In this document: positions 24,989 to 34,542 of the stretch, one piece after another | Numbering within the stretch: the stretch's first letter is position 1 | Layout of the letters: each line of letters opens with the position of its first letter | Assembly: GCA_005502925.1 (NCBI GenBank) | Contig: SCPD01000024.1 | Coordinates: forward strand, 29,548-93,547 | Reading direction: 5' to 3' | Source: Rhizobiales bacterium Y(2018) | GTDB lineage: Bacteria > Pseudomonadota > Alphaproteobacteria > Rhizobiales > Aestuariivirgaceae | Length of the DNA stretch: 64,000 nt | Program-made: the position numbers and the translations under genes | The notes under the pieces: generated by a model | Told to the model about the DNA's origin: nothing | Databases searched by the model: none | The model's input: only the letters and a program-made list of their open reading frames with translations

Positions 24989-25984
24989 ATGGGGTTTTCC
25001 CTTGAAGCCGTCCGGGAGGCGCACAGGCTCATTCAAGGCCTTGCGCGCACGACGCCGCTGGTCGAAGCGTTAAGCTTCTCGGACCAGGCGGGCCAGCCCA
25101 TCCTGCTCAAGCTCGAAACCCTGCAGCCGATCGGCGCCTTCAAGATCAGAGGGGCCGCGCATGCGCTGCTGCGTCTCGATGAAGAGGCGCGCCGGCGTGG
25201 TGTCGTCTGCTGCTCGACCGGCAACCACGGCAAGGCTGTCGCCTATGCGGCACGCCATCTCGGCATCAAAGCAACCATCTGCCTCTCCACTCTCGTGCCC
25301 GAGGCGAAGGTCCAGGGCATCGCGGCGCTCGGCGCCACGATCCGGTGCTGCGGGACGAGCCAGGACGATGCGCAAAAGGAAGCCGACCGGCTGGTGCGCG
25401 AGAAGGGCTATACCGACATCTCGCCTTTCGATCATCGCGACGTAATCCTCGGCCAGGCGACGGTCGCGCTAGAGCTACTCACCGAATGTCCCGATCTCAC
25501 CCAGATTGTCGTGCCGTTGTCGGGCGGCGGGCTGCTCGGAGGCATTGCCTTTGCCGCCAAGCAGATCAAGCCGTCGATCCGCGTGATCGGCGTCAGCATG
25601 GCAGAGGGCGCCGCCATGCATGAGAGCCTCAAGGCCGGCCGTCCGATCCTCGTCACCGAAGTTCCTTCGCTCGCCGACACACTGGGCGGCGGCATCAATC
25701 TCACCAATCAATGGACCTTCAAGCTGTGCCGCGATTTCGCCGATGAGACTTTTCTGGTGAGCGAAACGGAGATCTATCGCGGCATGCAGGCGCTGTTCCG
25801 GCGTGAACGTCTCATCGCCGAAGGCGGTGGCGCCGTTGGTATCGCAGCACTCCTCGCCGGCAAGCTCAAGCTCGACGGACCGACGGCCATGATTATCTCC
25901 GGGCAGAATGCCGATCTCGACCAGATCATCGCGGTGGCGCGCGGCGAAACGGTGCGCGTGGGCGACCGCATAGTGAAAGGATAG
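24989..25984 (+). CDS. eutB: EutB-like PLP-dependent dehydratase (hydroxyectoine use)
   Basis: 331-residue fold-type II PLP enzyme of the threonine/serine dehydratase family. The cofactor lysine is Lys52 in GAFKIRGA; the phosphate-binding loop is SGGGLLGG. In ectoine loci EutB is proposed to dehydrate a hydroxyectoine-derived intermediate, with EutC, so that hydroxyectoine enters the ectoine path. ATG at 24989 has GGGAG upstream; an open frame back to 24926 lacks such a site. First gene of eutB-eutC-doeA-M24. By itself it could be a generic serine/threonine dehydratase; context decides. Confidence 0.87.
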   Translation: MGFSLEAVREAHRLIQGLARTTPLVEALSFSDQAGQPILLKLETLQPIGAFKIRGAAHALLRLDEEARRRGVVCCSTGNHGKAVAYAARHLGIKATICLSTLVPEAKVQGIAALGATIRCCGTSQDDAQKEADRLVREKGYTDISPFDHRDVILGQATVALELLTECPDLTQIVVPLSGGGLLGGIAFAAKQIKPSIRVIGVSMAEGAAMHESLKAGRPILVTEVPSLADTLGGGINLTNQWTFKLCRDFADETFLVSETEIYRGMQALFRRERLIAEGGGAVGIAALLAGKLKLDGPTAMIISGQNADLDQIIAVARGETVRVGDRIVKG

Positions 25985-25986
25985 AC

Positions 25987-26976
25987 ATGGGCGACATCGC
26001 GATTCTCACCGAAACCGATCTGCGCCGCGCGGTCACGCTCGGCGCGCCGGTGCTCAACGCGGTCGAGGAGGCCTTCCGGCTCCTCGCCTCGGGCAAGGTC
26101 ATCATGCCGCCGATCCTCTCGATGGAAATCGCCGAAGCCCATGGCGAGGTCGATGTGAAGACCGCCTATCTGCCGGGCTTCGAGCATTTCGCCATCAAGG
26201 TCAGTCCGGGTTTCTTCGACAATCCGAAGCTTGGCCTGCCGAGCCTCAACGGGCTGATGATCCTGTTCTCGGCGAAGACCGGGCTCGTCGCCGCGCTACT
26301 GCTCGACAATGGCTATCTGACCGATATCCGCACCGCCGCGGCCGGGGCCATCGCCGCCAAATATCTGGCGCCGAAACAGGTCGAAACCGCCGCCGTGCTC
26401 GGCACAGGCGCCCAGGCACGCCTGCAGATCATTGCCGCGCATCAGGTGCGACCCTTCAAGAAAGTGATGGTCTGGGGACGTGATGCGGCGCGTGCCCAAG
26501 CATGCGCCGAGGACATCGCGAGGGCGCTCAAGATCAAGGCGGACGTGGTGAAGGATGCCGCCGCCGCCGTGGCCGAGGCGCAATTGGTGGTGACGACGAC
26601 CTCGGCGCGAAAAGCCATCCTGCGCGCCGAATGGCTGCATAAGGGATTGCATATCACCGCCATGGGCGCCGACCAGGCCGGCAAGAACGAGATCGACCCG
26701 CGCGCCGTGGCGCTGGCCGACCTCTATGTCTGCGACCGCGTCAGCCAAGCGGCCGCTCTCGGAGAGCTACGCGCGGCGCGCGCCGCCGGCCTGATGAATG
26801 GCGAGACACCGTCCGAGCTCGGCGCCATCGTGGCCGGGACCCATCCGGGGCGCCCGTCCGAGGCCGCCATCACCCTTTGCGACCTCACCGGCACCGGCGC
26901 GCAGGATACCGCCATCGCTTCCTACGCCTTTGCCGCCGCGCAGCGGCTCGGCATCGGCACCAGGATCACAGCTTGA
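25987..26976 (+). CDS. eutC: EutC-like ornithine-cyclodeaminase/mu-crystallin family protein
   Basis: 329 residues. NAD-binding Rossmann domain with VLGTGAQARLQ at about residue 139; catalytic-type residues in FAIKVSPGFFDNP and DIRTAAAGAIAAKYL. The family reduces or eliminates at imino/amino acid carbons; EutC works with EutB in hydroxyectoine conversion. Two bases separate it from eutB. The segment ITAMGADQAGKNEIDP is characteristic of the EutC branch. Confidence 0.88.
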   Translation: MGDIAILTETDLRRAVTLGAPVLNAVEEAFRLLASGKVIMPPILSMEIAEAHGEVDVKTAYLPGFEHFAIKVSPGFFDNPKLGLPSLNGLMILFSAKTGLVAALLLDNGYLTDIRTAAAGAIAAKYLAPKQVETAAVLGTGAQARLQIIAAHQVRPFKKVMVWGRDAARAQACAEDIARALKIKADVVKDAAAAVAEAQLVVTTTSARKAILRAEWLHKGLHITAMGADQAGKNEIDPRAVALADLYVCDRVSQAAALGELRAARAAGLMNGETPSELGAIVAGTHPGRPSEAAITLCDLTGTGAQDTAIASYAFAAAQRLGIGTRITA

Positions 26977-26984
26977 GAGACAGA

Positions 26985-28163
26985 ATGAGCAGCATTCCCT
27001 TCACACGTGCCGAATATGCCGAAAGGCTTGCCCAGGTCAAAAGCCGCATGGCGAAAGCCGGCTTCGATCTCATCATCTGCCAGGATCCGGCCAATATGGG
27101 CTGGCTCACCGGCTTCGATGGCTGGTCCTTCTATGTGCCGCAATGTGTGCTGGTGCATCAGGACGAAGAAACGCCGATCTGGTTCGGCCGTGCGCAGGAC
27201 GCGAAGAGCGCGCATCTCACCACCTATCTGCCGGCGCAGAATATCGTGCCTTTCTCGGAGCATCTGATTCAGCATCCGGTCGGCCATCCCTATGACGAGC
27301 TCGCCGCGCTCGTCCGGGCGCGCGGTTGGAGCAAAGCCCGCATCGGTGTCGAGATGGATGCGCATTATTATACGGCGCGCTGCCATGCTCACCTGACCAA
27401 GGGGTTGCCGGAAGCGGCCTTCAGCAACAATGGCGATCTCGTCAATTGGGCGCGGCTGGTGAAGTCCGAAGCCGAGCTTACGTTCATGCGTGAGGCGGGA
27501 CAAATCTGCAGTCACGCGATGAATCGCGCCATCGAAACGATGCGACCGGGCGTGTCGCAATATCAAGTGATCGCCGAGATCTATCACGCGCAGACCATGG
27601 GTGTGCCGGGCGCCGGCGGTGACTATGCAGCCATCTGCCCGCTGATGCCGGTGGGCGAGGGAACGAGCACGCCGCATCTCACCTGGAGCGATGCGCCCTT
27701 GCCGACATCAGGCCTCGCCATGCTGGAGATCGCCGGAGCCCGGCGGCGCTACCACGCGCCGCTCACCCGCACCATCCATCTGGGCAAGCCGCCCGAGGTG
27801 ATCAAGGACGTCGCCAAGGCGGTAGTCGAAGGCGTCGATGCCGGTCTCGCCAAGGCGAAAAGCGGCAGCACCGCGGCGGAAGTGGAAGCCGCCTGGCAGG
27901 CGGTGCTGCGCAAGCATGGCCTCAAGAAGGAAAGCCGCGTCGGCTATTCGATCGGGCTCGCTTATCCGCCGGATTGGGGCGAGCGCACGGTGAGCTTGAG
28001 GCCCGGCGATGAGACCGTGCTCCAGGCCGGCATGTGCTTCCATATTCAATCGGGTGTATGGCTCAAGGATTTCGGCGTCGCGATCTCGGAGTCCTTCGTC
28101 GTCACCGATAAAGGTGGCGAGCGGCTGTGCGACGTCGCGCGCGAATTGATCGTCATAGATTAA
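26985..28163 (+). CDS. doeA: DoeA-like ectoine hydrolase (M24 fold)
   Basis: 392-residue creatinase/M24 'pita-bread' protein. It has the DoeA features NMGWLTGFDGWSFYVPQCVLV, GVPGAGGDYAAICPLMPVGEGTSTPHLTW and a C-terminal SYPPDWGERT-like motif (AYPPDWGERTVSLRPGDE). The metal-binding aspartates of M24 peptidases are absent: the usual D-x-G and G-Y-x-x-D-x-TR are LEIAG and YHAPLTRT. So it should act without two metals, like creatinase and DoeA, which opens the ectoine ring to N-acetyl-diaminobutyrate. ATG 26985 lies nine bases after the eutC stop. Confidence 0.9.
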   Translation: MSSIPFTRAEYAERLAQVKSRMAKAGFDLIICQDPANMGWLTGFDGWSFYVPQCVLVHQDEETPIWFGRAQDAKSAHLTTYLPAQNIVPFSEHLIQHPVGHPYDELAALVRARGWSKARIGVEMDAHYYTARCHAHLTKGLPEAAFSNNGDLVNWARLVKSEAELTFMREAGQICSHAMNRAIETMRPGVSQYQVIAEIYHAQTMGVPGAGGDYAAICPLMPVGEGTSTPHLTWSDAPLPTSGLAMLEIAGARRRYHAPLTRTIHLGKPPEVIKDVAKAVVEGVDAGLAKAKSGSTAAEVEAAWQAVLRKHGLKKESRVGYSIGLAYPPDWGERTVSLRPGDETVLQAGMCFHIQSGVWLKDFGVAISESFVVTDKGGERLCDVARELIVID

Positions 28164-28164
28164 C

Positions 28165-29313
28165 ATGTTCGACAATCCCTTCAGTAGCGCGGAGATCGCG
28201 CGGCGTCTGCGCCGTGTGCGCGCCGGGCTCGAGCTCCAGGGCCTCGAGGCGGCGATCATCGCCAGTCCCGAGAATGTGTTTTATCTGACCGGCCTCGATC
28301 ATTGGGGTTACTTCGCGCCGCATTTGCTCCTGGTGCCGCTCGAAGGCGAGCCGGTGCTGGTGACGCGCGCGATGGAACAGGTCTCCGTCGAGAAGCAAGT
28401 GAAATCGGCGCGCTTTTGCGGTCATCCAGACAGCGAGACAGCGGCTGACATGATGGCGCGTGTGCTGCATGAGCTGAAGCTCGCGGACAAGGCGGTCGGC
28501 CTCGAATATTGGACCTCAGGGTTGAGCCATGGCCTCGCGATCTCGCTCACAAAGCAGGTCACGGCGCGATGGTCGGATGTGAGTGGACTGGTCGACACAT
28601 TGCGCTTGGTGAAGAGCGCCGAGGAGCAAGCCCTGATGCGTCGTGCGGCACGGGTCAGCGATGCGGCGGGGGAGGCGGCAATCGCCGCCATCACCGATGG
28701 CGCGCGCGAAATTGATGTGGCGGCGGAATGTCTGGCGGCGATGATCCGCGCCGGCGGCCATCCGCCGGGCTTCGGTCCTTTCATCCGGCCGGGCAGCCGG
28801 CTTGGCGAGGAGCATGCGACCTGGGGAAACGGCACATATAAAAGGGGCGAGCCGGTCTTTCTCGAATTGTCGGGCTGCGTCTCGCGGTATCACGCACCCT
28901 TGGGTCGTCTCGTTCATATCGGCCTGATCCGTGACGGGGATGCGCGGATCGCAGGCATCGTCCGACAGGCTTTCGACGCGGTCGTCGCGGCGATCCGGCC
29001 GGGCACCAGAGCGCGCGATGTCTATGCCGCCTGGCAAGCGGTCGTCGATGCGGCCGGGCTCGCGCATTACCGGCGCCATCATTGTGGCTATTGCGTCGGT
29101 ATCGGCCAGCCGCCTTCCTGGACAGGCGGCAATAGCGTGACGGGGCTTCGACATGATTCCGATCTCGAGATCAGGACCGGCATGAGCTTTCACATCTTGT
29201 CCTGGCTGATGGGCAGTGGTCAGGGCGACGATTTCCTGTCGAACACCGTGCTCTTGACCGAGACCGGACCTGAAGTCCTGACGAAGCTGAAGAGCGGGCC
29301 GATCGTGGTCTAA
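28165..29313 (+). CDS. Second M24-fold hydrolase, DoeA/creatinase-like
   Basis: 382 residues, starting one base after the doeA stop. An N-terminal creatinase domain (NVFYLTGLDHWGYFAPHLLLVPLEG) is followed by an M24 domain. As in the previous protein, metal-ligand positions are replaced (LELSGCVSRYHAPLGR) and a GQPPSWTGG motif takes the place of PPDWGER. It is therefore a paralogue diverged from DoeA, not a normal Xaa-Pro peptidase. It may take hydroxyectoine, a downstream N-acyl amine, or the opposite ring-opening product; its substrate is unknown. It converges with the dipeptide-type importer. Confidence 0.85.
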   Translation: MFDNPFSSAEIARRLRRVRAGLELQGLEAAIIASPENVFYLTGLDHWGYFAPHLLLVPLEGEPVLVTRAMEQVSVEKQVKSARFCGHPDSETAADMMARVLHELKLADKAVGLEYWTSGLSHGLAISLTKQVTARWSDVSGLVDTLRLVKSAEEQALMRRAARVSDAAGEAAIAAITDGAREIDVAAECLAAMIRAGGHPPGFGPFIRPGSRLGEEHATWGNGTYKRGEPVFLELSGCVSRYHAPLGRLVHIGLIRDGDARIAGIVRQAFDAVVAAIRPGTRARDVYAAWQAVVDAAGLAHYRRHHCGYCVGIGQPPSWTGGNSVTGLRHDSDLEIRTGMSFHILSWLMGSGQGDDFLSNTVLLTETGPEVLTKLKSGPIVV

Positions 29314-29322
29314 TCCTACTGG

Positions 29323-30147
29323 TCAAGCTTCCGCGAGCCAGCCGTCGCTCACTTCCGGCAAGGGAATGGAATCGCGCAGCAACCGCGTATAGGCATGCTG
29401 CGGCTTCTCGAAGAGCGTGGCGGTGTCGGCGTCCTCGACGATCTCGCCCTTGCGCATCACGATCACCCGGTCACACAAACGGCGCACCACCGACAGGTCA
29501 TGGCTGATGAAGGCCATGGTGAAATTCATCCGGGCACGCAGCTCCATCAGCAGGGTCAGGATCTGCGCCTGGCTCGATACGTCGAGACCCGACACGATCT
29601 CGTCCGCCAGGATGAAACGCGGCTTGAGCGCCACGGCGCGGGCGATGCCGACGCGCTGGCGCTGTCCACCCGACAATTCATGCGGATAACGCGCGGCAAA
29701 GGAGGCCGGCAGGCCCACGTGGGTCAGCGCGTCCAGAGCGAGATCGCGGGCCTCGCCGCTGCTTGCCGCGACTTTGTGCAGGAGAAGCGGTGCGCCGATG
29801 ATGGCGCCGACGGTCTTGCGCGGATTGAGGGACGAGAAGGGATCCTGAAAGATGATCTGCAAGTCGCGCCGCAACGGCCTCAGCGCCTCTTCATCGAGAC
29901 CGGCAATATCACGTCCGGCAAAGTCGATCCTGCCTGCATCGGGGTTAAGAAGGCGGATCAAAGTGCGGCCAAGCGAGGTTTTCCCTGAGCCCGATTCACC
30001 AACAATGCCGGTGATGGCGCCTTCCGGCACGGTGAAGCTCAGGCCTTTGAGGATCGTGATGCGCGGCGTCGCGCCGAAGAGCGGCTTGCGCGCCAGATCG
30101 GGAAGCGAGAGATGCAGGTCCTCGATCTTGAACAGAGCGTCAGCCAT
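29323..30147 (-). CDS. DppF-type ABC transporter ATPase
   Basis: 274-residue oligopeptide/dipeptide-importer ATPase: Walker A GESGSGKTS, signature LSGGQRQRVGIARA, Walker B FILADEIVSGLD, H-loop SHD. It is the last gene of an operon running from the binding protein at 34467. The start MADALFKIED at 30147 is preferred to upstream in-frame starts that lie within the neighbouring gene. Overlaps its partner ATPase by eight bases. Confidence 0.9.
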   Translation of the reverse strand: MADALFKIEDLHLSLPDLARKPLFGATPRITILKGLSFTVPEGAITGIVGESGSGKTSLGRTLIRLLNPDAGRIDFAGRDIAGLDEEALRPLRRDLQIIFQDPFSSLNPRKTVGAIIGAPLLLHKVAASSGEARDLALDALTHVGLPASFAARYPHELSGGQRQRVGIARAVALKPRFILADEIVSGLDVSSQAQILTLLMELRARMNFTMAFISHDLSVVRRLCDRVIVMRKGEIVEDADTATLFEKPQHAYTRLLRDSIPLPEVSDGWLAEA

Positions 30148-31030
30148 GGGCACGCTCCTTCGCCCAAAGGGTGTCAGTCTCGGCCACCTCGCGGGCGAGC
30201 TCACCCATGAGCTCGGGCGAGGCGGGCTTGAGAGATTCTTCGGGGCGGTCGTAGCGTGGCGTCGCCGCCATCAAAGCGCGCGTGTAGGCATGTTGAGGAT
30301 CGGCGAAGAGCTGGCGCACGCCCGTCTGCTCGACGACCTTGCCGGCATAAAGGACCGATGCCGTCTGGCACAGCTTCGCCACTACGCCGAGATTATGAGT
30401 GATGAAAAGAAGGGCGGTGCCGTGGCGCGCCTGCATGCCGGCGATGAGCGCCAATATCTGCCTCTGCACCGTGACGTCGAGCGCCGTCGTCGGCTCGTCG
30501 GCGACGATGAGCCGGGGCTCGCCGGCAAAAGCGGCTGCGATGAGCACACGCTGGCGCATGCCGCCCGACAATTCATGCGGATAGAGGCGCATCACCCGCT
30601 CGGGATCGGCGATCTTGACCTCTTCGAGAAGAGTGGCGGCGCGTGCATGGGCTTTGGCCTTGGGCATGCCCAGTATGTGGATCAGCCGGTCAGAGATCTG
30701 ATCGGCGATCCTTTTCGACGGGTTGAGCGCGGTCAGCGGATCCTGCGGGATGAAGGCGGCGCGCTTGCCGATGAACAGACGGCGCGCGGCCTGCGACATG
30801 CCATTGAGATCCGCGCCTTCGATGGTCACCTGGCCTTCGAGGATCGTCACCGCTTTCGGCAGGATGCCGAAGACGGCGCGGGCGATCATGCTTTTGCCGG
30901 CGCCCGACTCGCCCACTAGAGCGTGGACCTCGCCCGGCTTCACGGCGAGCGACACCCCGCGCAGCAGGCGATCGCCGCTATGCTGGAGAGCGACGCTCAG
31001 ATCGCTTATATCGAGATAGGCCTCGGTCAT
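30140..31030 (-). CDS. DppD-type ABC transporter ATPase
   Basis: 296-residue ATPase: Walker A GESGAGKSM, signature LSGGMRQRVLIAAA, Walker B LIVADEPTTALD, and the C-terminal oligopeptide-transporter extension (AGKVVEQTGVRQLFADPQHAYTRALMAATP). It pairs with the DppF-like ATPase. Overlaps the DppC-like permease by four bases. Confidence 0.92.
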   Translation of the reverse strand: MTEAYLDISDLSVALQHSGDRLLRGVSLAVKPGEVHALVGESGAGKSMIARAVFGILPKAVTILEGQVTIEGADLNGMSQAARRLFIGKRAAFIPQDPLTALNPSKRIADQISDRLIHILGMPKAKAHARAATLLEEVKIADPERVMRLYPHELSGGMRQRVLIAAAFAGEPRLIVADEPTTALDVTVQRQILALIAGMQARHGTALLFITHNLGVVAKLCQTASVLYAGKVVEQTGVRQLFADPQHAYTRALMAATPRYDRPEESLKPASPELMGELAREVAETDTLWAKERAHG

Positions 31031-31875
31031 CGGAGCACCGGATCGAAGCGTTCTTTCAGTCCCTCACCGAACTGGCTGAAGGCCAGCACGGTCAGGAACA
31101 GAGCGATCATCGGGAAGACCAGCACCCACCAAGCCTGATAGATGATGCCGCGGCCTTCGGCGATCATGCTGCCCCAGGTTGCCTGATCGGTCGATACCGA
31201 GAGATTGACATAGGACAGAATGGCTTCGACGATCACCGCGATGCCCATTTCGAGCGACAGCAGCACGATGATAGCGGGGAGCACGTTGGGCAGCACTTCG
31301 CGCGCCAGGGTGGCGATCGAGGTCAGGCCCATGGCGCGGGCGCTTTCGACATAGTCCATGCGGCGTTGCTGCATCGTCTCGGCGCGCACCACACGGCAGA
31401 AGCGGGTCCAGTCGATGATGGCGATGGCGATGATGACCGACTGAAGGCTCGGATTGAGGAAGGCGACCAGCAGGATGGAGAGGAGCACCGGCGGGAAGGC
31501 CATCCAGATGTCGACGATGCGCGAGATGATGCGGTCGGTCCAGCCGCCGAAGAAGCCAGCGAGCAATCCCAGCACCGAACCGAGTAGACAGGCGGCAAGG
31601 CCGGCGCCGATGGCGACGAACAGCGCCGGGCGTGCCGCCGAGATCAAGCGCGACAGCACATCGCGGCCGAGACTGTCGGTGCCGAGCAGATAACCGGGCT
31701 CATGGCCGGTGACCCATGCCGGCGGCAATTTGCCGAGCATGAGATCCTGAGCGAGGGGATCATGCGGTACGATGAGGGGCGCAAAAATGGCGGCGAGCGC
31801 AAAGAATGTCAGCCAGAGGCCCGACAGCCACAAACGCGGGCCGGCTTTCACCCGGATGACGCGCGCCTCAGCCAT
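31027..31875 (-). CDS. DppC-type ABC permease
   Basis: 282-residue permease with an N-terminal helix, the GTDSLGRDVLSRLISAARPAL motif of DppC/OppC and an EAA loop (RMDYVESARAMGLTSIATLAREVLPN). The start at 31875 (MAEARVIRVKAG) is chosen over an upstream ATG at 31902 within the DppB gene. Overlaps dppB-like by eight bases. Confidence 0.9.
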   Translation of the reverse strand: MAEARVIRVKAGPRLWLSGLWLTFFALAAIFAPLIVPHDPLAQDLMLGKLPPAWVTGHEPGYLLGTDSLGRDVLSRLISAARPALFVAIGAGLAACLLGSVLGLLAGFFGGWTDRIISRIVDIWMAFPPVLLSILLVAFLNPSLQSVIIAIAIIDWTRFCRVVRAETMQQRRMDYVESARAMGLTSIATLAREVLPNVLPAIIVLLSLEMGIAVIVEAILSYVNLSVSTDQATWGSMIAEGRGIIYQAWWVLVFPMIALFLTVLAFSQFGEGLKERFDPVLR

Positions 31876-32872
31876 GACGGAGCCTCGGATTGAGCAGTGC
31901 ATAGCTCAGATCGACGATGAGATTGATGATGACGAAGATCAGCGCGAAGACGAGGACGATGCCCTGGATCAGCGGCAGGTCGCGGTTGATGACGGCGTCG
32001 ATCGCCATGTTGCCGAGACCCTCATAGGAGAAAAGCCGCTCGACGATCACCGTGCCGCCGATCAGGAAGGTGAACTGCACGCCGGCCAGCGTAAGCGTGG
32101 GGATCACCGCATTGCGCAAGGCTTCGGAGATCAGCACGCGGGTTTCGGAAAAACCCTTGGTACGGGCGAGCATGACATAATCCTGCTGCATCGCCTCTTT
32201 CAGCGACGTCTTGAGCAACTGGGCGATGACGGCGGCGAGCGGTAGTGCCAGGGCCAAAGCCGGCATCAGCATATGGCGCATGAGGTCGAGGAAGATGTCG
32301 ACGCGCAGGCGCAGGATGCTTTCGATCAGATAGAAGCCGGTGACGAAGGGCAGATCGAGAGTCGGCGAGACGCGGCCCGATATGGCGAAGACCGGGATGA
32401 GGACGCCGAAAAGCAGAATGAAGGTCAGGCCCCAAAGGAAGTCGGGCATTGCGAGGCTGGCGCCATTGGCGAGATCGATGCCGGTCTCGACCGCGGTGCC
32501 GCGGAAACGCGCGGCGGTGATGGCAAGGGCGCCGCCGAGCGCCATGGCGATGAGAAGCGCCAAAGTGGCGAGCTCGAGAGTTGCCGGCAGACGGCCGAAG
32601 ATCAGGCTCATCACGTCCTGGCGGAGCGAAATCGAGGTGCCGAAGTCACCCTGCAGCGCGCGGCCGAGCCAGATCCAGAACTGGGTCATAATCGGCTTGT
32701 CGAGGCCGTAATGGGCGGTCAGCAAAGCGATATCGGCATCGGATGCGCCGGGCGGCAGCATCATGGCGATGGGATTGCCGGGGACGACCCGCACCAGGAT
32801 GAAGACGATGAGCGCCACACCGAACAGCGTGACCATCGTTGAGCCGAGGCGGATCAGCAGATTTCGGCTCAT
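31868..32872 (-). CDS. DppB-type ABC permease
   Basis: 334-residue permease with six helices; the N-terminal RLGSTMVTLFGVALIVFILVRVVPGNPI and the loop QQDYVMLARTKGFSETRVLISEALRNAVIP are standard for DppB/OppB. It follows the binding-protein gene after a 62-base gap containing a strong hairpin. Confidence 0.92.
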   Translation of the reverse strand: MSRNLLIRLGSTMVTLFGVALIVFILVRVVPGNPIAMMLPPGASDADIALLTAHYGLDKPIMTQFWIWLGRALQGDFGTSISLRQDVMSLIFGRLPATLELATLALLIAMALGGALAITAARFRGTAVETGIDLANGASLAMPDFLWGLTFILLFGVLIPVFAISGRVSPTLDLPFVTGFYLIESILRLRVDIFLDLMRHMLMPALALALPLAAVIAQLLKTSLKEAMQQDYVMLARTKGFSETRVLISEALRNAVIPTLTLAGVQFTFLIGGTVIVERLFSYEGLGNMAIDAVINRDLPLIQGIVLVFALIFVIINLIVDLSYALLNPRLRHG

Positions 32873-32898
32873 ACTTTTGTGAAACCTTGCAAAGCGGC

Positions 32899-32928
32899 GC
32901 GGGAGGGGCGCCGGGGCGCTCCTCCCGC
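32899..32928 (-). other. Strong intercistronic stem-loop after the binding-protein gene
   Basis: Arms GCGGGAGGGGCGCC and GGCGCTCCTCCCGC pair over 14 positions with one mismatch and a two-base centre. It starts seven bases past the stop of the binding-protein gene and lacks a T-run, so it probably raises upstream message stability or causes partial termination. Confidence 0.6.
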
Positions 32929-32934
32929 TTGACG

Positions 32935-34467
32935 TTAGGCCGGCGACATCAGCGCGGGCAAGAGGGCGCCCGAGACATGCGGCGTGACCTTGACCGACTT
33001 GGCATGGATGATCGGCTGCACATATTGCAGCAGCGGAATGACATAACCCTGCTCGGCGATGTACTTGCTGACCGCCTTCCAGCCCGCGATACGCTTGGTT
33101 TCGTCCTTCTCACCCCAGAGCGGGATGATCATGTCGATGAGGTCCTTCGAATCCCACACCGAATGCGGGCTCGGGCCGAACATGGCGAAGCCGGTCGAGG
33201 TGGTCGGGTCACCGATCGCGTTGCCCCAGTTATAGAAAGCGGCCGGCGCCAGCGTGTCGGCAGCGCGCAATTCGTAATGCTTGGCGATCTCGTAGATCTC
33301 GATCTCCGCCTCGATGCCGACCTTGCGCCACATGCCGACAATGGCCTGGATCATCTCGTAATCCTTGGGCTTGAAACCCTTGGTGGTCTGGATCTTGAAC
33401 TTCACCGGCTTGTCGGGCCCGAAGCCGGAGGCGGCCAGCAGTGTTTTGGCCTTCTCCGGATCGTAGCCGACCTTGATCGAGGCGTCATAGGCCGCATATT
33501 GCGGCGTCTCGAGCGTGTCGATCGGAATGCCATAGCCGTTGAGCAGGCGGTCGATGATGAGCTGCTTGTCGATGGCGTGATGGGCGGCGAGGCGGACATT
33601 CTTGTCGAGCATCACATCGATGTCGTTCAGGAAGATCATGCCGATATCGGAGATCGGCGTGGTGATGCCGGCAAGCCCGTCCTTGGCCTTCAAGCGGTCG
33701 AACTCGTCATAGGGAATTTCGAGCGTCACCTGCGAGGAACCGGATTCGACCTCGGCGACGCGGCTCGTCGAATCGGGCACGAATTTGATGATGACGGTTT
33801 CGAAAGCAGGCTTGCCGCCCCAGTAGTTCGGATTGGCCTTGAGACGCACGAAAGCGTTGCGCTCGAACTTCTCCATCATATAGGGGCCGGTACCGATCGG
33901 CGCCTTCTCGAAGCCTTCGGCGCCGACCTTCTCGTAATAGGCCTTGGGCAGCACATAGCCGGTGAGGAAGGACATCCATTTGAACAGGACCGGCTCGAAT
34001 TCCTTCACATCGGCGGTGATCTTGTTGCCGTCGACCTTGAAGTTGCCGATCTTGCTCCACACGAACTGGATCGGATTGCCGGTCTCTGGCTTGCCGGCAC
34101 GCTCGAGCGACCAGGCGACGTCTTCTGCGGTGAAAGGCGAGCCGTCATGCCAGGTGACGCCGTCGCGTACTTCCATCTCGACTTTCGTCTTGTCGTCGTT
34201 CCAGCCCCATTTGGTGAGGAGGCCGGGCGCGAAGGAGAGATCGGGGTTCTGCGCGATATACATGTCGAAGACCGACTGATAGATCGCCTGGATGGTCGGG
34301 TTCACCGCCGAGGGACCGACCGTCGGGTCCCAGGAGGGCAAATTCACATTATAGGCAATGGTGAGCTCGGAGCCCTGGGCGGAGACTTCCGCGCCCGGAA
34401 ATCCGGCTATCAGAGCGGCGCCGCCAAGGGCACCGATTTTCAACAGATCACGCCTGGATGTCGTCAT
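32935..34467 (-). CDS. Family 5 (dipeptide-type) substrate-binding protein
   Basis: 510 residues. A twin-arginine signal (TSRRDLLKIGALGGAALIAG) is cut near VSA-QG. The rest is a DppA/OppA-type binding fold: VRDGVTWHDGSPFTAEDVAWSLERA, IGTGPYMMEKFERN and VRLAAHHAIDKQLIIDRLL are family landmarks. ATG 34467 has GGGAGAG upstream. It is the first gene of the importer and lies 75 bases after a FAD oxidoreductase gene on the same strand, suggesting that its ligand feeds the catabolic genes next door. Such proteins bind peptides but also many other compounds. Confidence 0.92.
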   Translation of the reverse strand: MTTSRRDLLKIGALGGAALIAGFPGAEVSAQGSELTIAYNVNLPSWDPTVGPSAVNPTIQAIYQSVFDMYIAQNPDLSFAPGLLTKWGWNDDKTKVEMEVRDGVTWHDGSPFTAEDVAWSLERAGKPETGNPIQFVWSKIGNFKVDGNKITADVKEFEPVLFKWMSFLTGYVLPKAYYEKVGAEGFEKAPIGTGPYMMEKFERNAFVRLKANPNYWGGKPAFETVIIKFVPDSTSRVAEVESGSSQVTLEIPYDEFDRLKAKDGLAGITTPISDIGMIFLNDIDVMLDKNVRLAAHHAIDKQLIIDRLLNGYGIPIDTLETPQYAAYDASIKVGYDPEKAKTLLAASGFGPDKPVKFKIQTTKGFKPKDYEMIQAIVGMWRKVGIEAEIEIYEIAKHYELRAADTLAPAAFYNWGNAIGDPTTSTGFAMFGPSPHSVWDSKDLIDMIIPLWGEKDETKRIAGWKAVSKYIAEQGYVIPLLQYVQPIIHAKSVKVTPHVSGALLPALMSPA

Positions 34468-34542
34468 GTTTCTCTCCCTGTCGCCCCTTATTGTGCGGGC
34501 CATTGATAGATACTTTAGGTCTAAACTAAATCCCCCGCAAGC

